Source: Candidatus Firestoneibacteriota bacterium (GTDB taxonomy: Bacteria; Oederibacteriota; JAAXVQ01; JAUVAV01). Taken from it: a stretch of 19,101 nt of DNA. Below the pieces are notes generated by a model. That model searched no databases. It was given only the letters and a program-made list of their open reading frames with translations, and was not told the origin of the DNA. The DNA lies in NCBI GenBank assembly GCA_030635415.1, contig DAOVYW010000013.1:1-19101 (forward strand), read 5' to 3'. This document shows positions 15,387-19,101 of this stretch, one piece after another. Numbering within the stretch: position 1 is the stretch's first letter; each line of letters starts with the position of its first letter. The position numbers and the translations under genes are program-made.

Positions 15387-15623
15387 TTACGCCTCCTGCG
15401 GCCCGGCCGGTATCCGAAGCCGGCGTATATTGGCCCGGTCCCCCAGGAACCGGCACAGATGCCCAAACGTGGTCAGGTCTCCCAACCTGTTCTTGGTCCC
15501 GGCCATGCCCTCCAAAAGCACGCGGCCGTTCGACAGCTGCCCGACTGAATACAGCGGAATAAACACATAACATTCAACAAGTGACTCCGGACACAACGCC
15601 ACTACGAAAAGATTCAAGATCAA
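15387..15623 (-). CDS. possible 78-residue small protein between the giant repeat gene and the Cys-His gene
   Basis: The frame starts at TTG 15623 with GGAGG (15633-15629) 5 bases upstream. Its TAA lies one base before the ATG of the next gene, so the two would be translationally coupled. The sequence has a beta-rich first half (FVVALCPESLVECYVFIPLY, then GRVLLEGMAGTKNRLG) and a basic end (RANIRRLRIP). No family is recognised and no signal or membrane segment is evident. Its position right after a giant surface-type protein invites comparison with immunity or accessory proteins, but nothing in the sequence proves that. The ribosome site and spacing are the main support. Confidence 0.5.
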   Translation of the reverse strand: MILNLFVVALCPESLVECYVFIPLYSVGQLSNGRVLLEGMAGTKNRLGDLTTFGHLCRFLGDRANIRRLRIPAGPQEA

Positions 15624-15659
15624 ACCCGCCTCCGGAATAATACTTACCAGAGACGGGTT
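15623..15659 (-). promoter_or_regulatory. hairpin that could hide the start of the 78-codon ORF
   Basis: On the minus-strand RNA, AACCCGUCUC (15659-15650) can pair with GAGGCGGGUU (15632-15623): ten pairs including one G-U, with a 17-base loop. The 3' arm contains most of the GGAGG ribosome site and the first base of the TTG start. The stem begins 17 bases after the stop of the giant gene. It could limit re-initiation or act as a weak attenuator; only three U follow, so it is not a standard terminator. Confidence 0.35.
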
Positions 15660-15676
15660 CTTTTAATCCGGCAACG

Positions 15677-18600
15677 TTATTTTTCCAAGCGGGGCAAAAT
15701 GTTTTCTTCAATACGCTTACCATCCATACGCTGATCATCACAGCGTTGTTGGATTAACTCAAACGTTAATATCTGCTCCGCCAGGGTTCCCTCTTGGGAC
15801 ATCTTCTTATCCTGCTTGGCATGCTTGTTCAGGGAGGATACCAACTTGCCGTTGCCGTCATATTTCAGAACAGTGGTTTCTCCATCACCATCCGTTTTCT
15901 GCACGGTTATAGCCAAGACTTTTCCCGTCTCGTCCGTTTTGTACCCGTACTTTGTCTCCAAACCATCCCGTTGCTTAACTTTGACCAATCTTCCTGCCTT
16001 GAAATATTTCCATTCCCTTACTTTTCCCATCTCATTACAGATAGTTGTTACAAGCTCCTCATTTTCTCCCTGGCCCTGGTATATGAAGGTCTGCTCCATC
16101 CCATCTACTTCCAGAGAGGTGAGCCGTCCGCTCTTATCGTATTGCATAACCGTGATTCCCTGGGCCGTGCGTTCTGTCACCGTAGTCTGCTTGACCCGGC
16201 CCTGGCGGTTCAGCTTATAACTGTAATTCACGTTTTGTCCTTCCCGGTCCTCTGAGAGCAGCCGGCCGGAGTTATCCCTGTGTTTTACTGTAATATTGCC
16301 CTGCGCGTCAGTAATGGTCTCAATAACCCCCGGTTTCTCATAGGTAAACGCGTGCCGGTCCCCAAAACGGTCCACTATCTCGATAACCTGCCCTTTTTCG
16401 TCACGCGAAACACTTATCGCATCCTGGAATTCCTGCGCCTTTTGTACGCCCGGCTTCCCATCCGCTGTCACCTTCTCCCCACCCAGTAAGACCAGCCTGG
16501 CCGGCTCCAAATGAACTCCCCGGCCGGCTGCCTGAACGCCGGCAGCATCCGAACCAGTGGCGCCCTCTATCCCACGCTGCTTAGCCGGTTGTTCTCCATC
16601 GTTGCTCCCGGCCAGGGCAGCACCCCGGGCCTTATTGCCAAAAGAAGTACGGACTGCCGGTGCGCTGACGCCGGCGGCACTGGCAGCGCTGGCGGAGCCG
16701 CCGGAACTTTTCGGTCCAATCGGCCCCACTGCCTCTACATCCAGCAGCTGCTTCAATTTATCCTTATACTTTTCTTCTTCCCTTTCCCCGCTGGCATGGT
16801 CCCAGACGTAATCTTTTACATCTCTTGCTACGCCCTCCGGCCACCATATCCATCCATCGGTCTTCTTGTAATAATGAATTTCATCCCAGCGACACACTAC
16901 CAAGCCTTCCCCAGCTATGCAGCCTTTCTTGCTCACTTCGAATCCGCAATACCCGGAATAATATGGGTTTTCATAATCTTCTTTCCTAAAAGTTGGATTG
17001 GGGTAGCTACTTCCCGACTTGCTCTCTGTTACGATATCTGGTTGGTACCGGGTCCGGCTGCTGAACTGGGTTGCCATGTGGCGTATGTTCCAGAAGTTGG
17101 AAGTCGTAGACCGGTCACTGTTGATTTCTATTATCACATCCGCCCACATGGTAATTTCGTCAATCCGCAGGGCCTCGGCCTTGCACTCTCCCAAAGTCCA
17201 TCTGGTCCCGCTGCCATGCGGCTGGTATTTTCCATCCGGCGAATCCCAGGTATAGGTTTCGTTTTGAGTTCGATGTTCCACCATTTTCTCTTTTACAAAT
17301 TCCCAGGCCCCCTGATTGCTGCCACCTTCTTCCACCTGCATCTCCGTGGTATTTCTCGCGGCCGTACCGTCCACCTTCACGCCGGTAGCCTCGTCTATTC
17401 CCTGGAGAACCTCGCTCTCAAAGTAGAAGCCCCACCTATCATAAGCTACCTCGCCCTCCCAGTATTTACCGTCTGTGCCGGTAAAACCCTCATCCGCTTC
17501 ATTCCAATACGACACCTTGGTATATCGACTTCCGGTATAAGTATGCTTTACGCCCAGGGTATCCTGCCACCATTGCAGGTTGAAGTACCGGTCATATTCC
17601 ATAGAAGCTCCCACGTCCTCCATTTTAGACCGGCCCTGTATCGACTCAATGGCATCCCCGGAATAAGTATATCTGTAGAACCTCGCCATTTTGCCTTCAG
17701 TATCAACCCGGTGCCGGATAGCGTTATTCGAACCCCAGTTGGTTGTGCCTTTATCATCCTTCATGGTTTTAATCTCATTGCTCCGGGAATAGAAGGTGTA
17801 TGAGATACTCTCCCCGTCTTCTCGCGCTCCTGTTGCGGAAGTCACGAAATCTCCATTGTCCTGGAATGTTATCCTCTCATTCATGCTGTCCGTCTGATTC
17901 AATTCCTGGGTTTGCAATACTCCGGTCGAGGAATTATAAGTCTCTCTTCCGCTTCCGTTATGCACGCCTTTATAATCCGTATAGTTAATGTCAGCCATGG
18001 TATGGACCGGATCTCTGGTACCGTCGGTATAGTCCCACTCAAAATCAGCTCCCCCCGTGTATTTGGTTAAAGCGTGAGTTGAAACACCGGTAGTAGTATT
18101 ATACTCCGTGGTGGTCGTCGCCAGTCGCACATTTCTACTATCGTAGTTCTCTGAGATGGTGTTGCTGGTTATGCCTGAGAAGCGGCTGGCGTCAATCTTG
18201 GTCTTGGTTATGCCGCCGCCCATGCCGCCGTTCCCGGAACTGCTGCCGCCGGCAGCCGAGGTGGATTCGGAATAATAAGCAACCCCGGTATCTTCTTCGA
18301 ACCAGGTGGTCGTAGTCCCCAGCGCGGTACGATTCACGCTTTTCGATACAATTCCATTTATCGTGCTAGAAGTTAAGCCTGTACTAAAATCCCGCGAGCT
18401 TAACTGCCCGTATTCATTATGCCCCTTCCCGTTGAGAGCATTGCCCACACGTATGTCATAATTGGTTGTTTTCCAGCCCAAAGCATTCTTGGCGTGAGTC
18501 TTGGACGTAATGCCGTGTACATTGCTTGAGGTAATATCCGTCGTCGTAGTTTGAGCGCTGGCAAATCCGTATTGGCTGCTAATCACTGACTTGTACGCGT

Positions 18601-19101
18601 TCCCCACACTCCGGTTATAATCCGTCACGGTGCTGCCCAAAGCGTTTGTCGCTGTGGTTTTATACGTTATCCCATGGAACTGGCTCGAATCTATTTGTGT
18701 GGTCGTCGTTTTCGCGCCGCCCAGACCAGACGCGCTCGTCGTTACTGAGCTCTCGGCATTGCCATTGGTCGTATTGTAATCCGTCACTGTGGTGCTTAAA
18801 GTGTTTTTCGCCGTGGTCCGCGATGTAATCCCGTGGAATGAACTAGAATTTATTTGGGTATTTGTCACCTTGGCGCCGCCCAGACCAAATGCGCTCGTCG
18901 TTACTGAGCTCTCCGCATTGCCTGCGTTCGCATTGTAATCCGTCACTGTGCTCCCCAAAGAATTCGTCGCCCTGGTTCGTGACGTGATCCCGTGGAATGT
19001 GCTGGCATCAATTTCGGTATCTGTCACTTTGGCGCCGCCCAGGCCAAACGTGCTCGTCGTTACTGATCTCTCGGCATTGCCTATGGCAGCATTGTACTCC
19101 G
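15677..19101 (-). CDS. giant tandem-repeat / YD (RHS-like) repeat protein, start beyond the window
   Basis: The frame stays open to the right edge (the GTG at 19027 is internal), so at least 1,140 residues are encoded and the N-terminus is missing. From the edge inward it has 53-residue repeats rich in Thr, Ser, Asn and Gly (near 19081-18089). A Trp/Tyr-rich region follows (about 18090-16750) with YD-like strands such as GRETYNSSTGV, KMARFYRYTYSGDAIE and ASMEYDRYFNLQWW. An Ala/Gly/Ser linker covers about 16730-16500. Clear YD-type repeats occupy 16460-15830 (DRFGDRHAFTYE, DAQGNITVKHRDNSGRL, YDKSGRLTSLEVDG, YDGNGKLVSSL), and a charged helical tail ends the protein. YD/RHS proteins are usually exported shells, adhesins or toxin carriers. 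No RHS core motif (DPxG) and no recognisable toxin domain is seen. The next ORF starts 53 bp downstream. Confidence 0.85.
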   Translation of the reverse strand, partial: EYNAAIGNAERSVTTSTFGLGGAKVTDTEIDASTFHGITSRTRATNSLGSTVTDYNANAGNAESSVTTSAFGLGGAKVTNTQINSSSFHGITSRTTAKNTLSTTVTDYNTTNGNAESSVTTSASGLGGAKTTTTQIDSSQFHGITYKTTATNALGSTVTDYNRSVGNAYKSVISSQYGFASAQTTTTDITSSNVHGITSKTHAKNALGWKTTNYDIRVGNALNGKGHNEYGQLSSRDFSTGLTSSTINGIVSKSVNRTALGTTTTWFEEDTGVAYYSESTSAAGGSSSGNGGMGGGITKTKIDASRFSGITSNTISENYDSRNVRLATTTTEYNTTTGVSTHALTKYTGGADFEWDYTDGTRDPVHTMADINYTDYKGVHNGSGRETYNSSTGVLQTQELNQTDSMNERITFQDNGDFVTSATGAREDGESISYTFYSRSNEIKTMKDDKGTTNWGSNNAIRHRVDTEGKMARFYRYTYSGDAIESIQGRSKMEDVGASMEYDRYFNLQWWQDTLGVKHTYTGSRYTKVSYWNEADEGFTGTDGKYWEGEVAYDRWGFYFESEVLQGIDEATGVKVDGTAARNTTEMQVEEGGSNQGAWEFVKEKMVEHRTQNETYTWDSPDGKYQPHGSGTRWTLGECKAEALRIDEITMWADVIIEINSDRSTTSNFWNIRHMATQFSSRTRYQPDIVTESKSGSSYPNPTFRKEDYENPYYSGYCGFEVSKKGCIAGEGLVVCRWDEIHYYKKTDGWIWWPEGVARDVKDYVWDHASGEREEEKYKDKLKQLLDVEAVGPIGPKSSGGSASAASAAGVSAPAVRTSFGNKARGAALAGSNDGEQPAKQRGIEGATGSDAAGVQAAGRGVHLEPARLVLLGGEKVTADGKPGVQKAQEFQDAISVSRDEKGQVIEIVDRFGDRHAFTYEKPGVIETITDAQGNITVKHRDNSGRLLSEDREGQNVNYSYKLNRQGRVKQTTVTERTAQGITVMQYDKSGRLTSLEVDGMEQTFIYQGQGENEELVTTICNEMGKVREWKYFKAGRLVKVKQRDGLETKYGYKTDETGKVLAITVQKTDGDGETTVLKYDGNGKLVSSLNKHAKQDKKMSQEGTLAEQILTFELIQQRCDDQRMDGKRIEENILPRLEK
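18089..19101 (-). repeat. 159-bp (53-residue) tandem repeats inside the giant protein gene
   Basis: Five consecutive units of exactly 53 codons begin at 19081, 18922, 18763, 18604 and 18445. A sixth, longer unit (66 codons, with a GGSSSGNGGMGGG insert) begins at 18286. The consensus starts GNAESSVTTS and contains FGLGGAK, T-T-ID-S-FHGITS-T and LGSTVTDYN. Units nearest the window edge are almost alike even in DNA: the stretch around CTCGTCGTTACTGA is nearly identical near 18733, 18893 and 19051. Units further inward are strongly diverged. More copies probably lie beyond the edge. Confidence 0.9.

Noticed and set aside
16511..17803. 430-codon plus-strand frame inside the giant repeat gene
   Set aside because: Antisense shadow of a frame that continues across the window with clear YD repeats; its own product shows no motif.
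18089..19101. Regularly spaced repeats that might suggest a CRISPR array
   Set aside because: The period is 159 bp, the whole unit repeats without unique spacers, and the frame stays open throughout, so these are protein repeats.

Overview
The window looks like chromosomal DNA from a diderm (Gram-negative-type) bacterium of moderate G+C content. The outer-membrane side rests on a porin-like protein with a signal peptide and a C-terminal Phe. A very large tandem-repeat/YD-type protein, several uncharacterised families and decayed gene ends recall uncultured lineages such as Omnitrophota, but no marker gene fixes the taxon and that placement is only a guess.

Layout. (1) Positions 1-533: a possible gene end (2-79), then a non-coding AT-rich stretch with a sigma70-like promoter candidate and a REP-like palindrome. 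(2) 534-2569 (+): pncA and pncB, 2 bp apart, which turn nicotinamide into nicotinate and then nicotinate mononucleotide (Preiss-Handler NAD salvage). (3) 2735-3862 (+): an unrecognised multi-pass membrane protein, convergent with (4) a HEAT-repeat protein (3989-4627, -). (5) 4703-4855: a MITE-like element with 11-bp inverted ends and nested C-rich palindromes. (6) 4988-9784 (-): a tight purL-purF-purM operon for de novo purine synthesis. PurL is of the short type that needs PurS and PurQ, which are not here. (7) 10055-12224 (-): a beta-barrel outer-membrane protein followed by an orphan periplasmic ABC substrate-binding protein. Two 40-bp direct repeats (33/40 identical) bracket the pair. (8) 12397-12708 (-): the broken C-terminal end of a GT2 glycosyltransferase with an in-frame TGA; one of the 40-bp repeats lies inside it. 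(9) 12721-19101 (-): an apparent five-cistron transcription unit. In transcription order it holds a giant secreted-looking protein whose start lies off the right edge (53-residue tandem repeats, then YD/RHS-like repeats), a 78-codon ORF, a 571-residue protein with a transglutaminase/papain-like Cys-His signature, a 38-codon ORF that exactly fills the next gap, and a TauE/SafE-family anion exporter. Gaps are 53, 1, 0 and 1 bp.

The most unusual part is region 9. A giant repeat protein is closely linked to an unrecognised Cys-His enzyme candidate and two small ORFs, a combination I cannot match to a described system. The rest is core metabolism separated by short decayed gene ends and small interspersed repeats, as in a genome that loses genes often.
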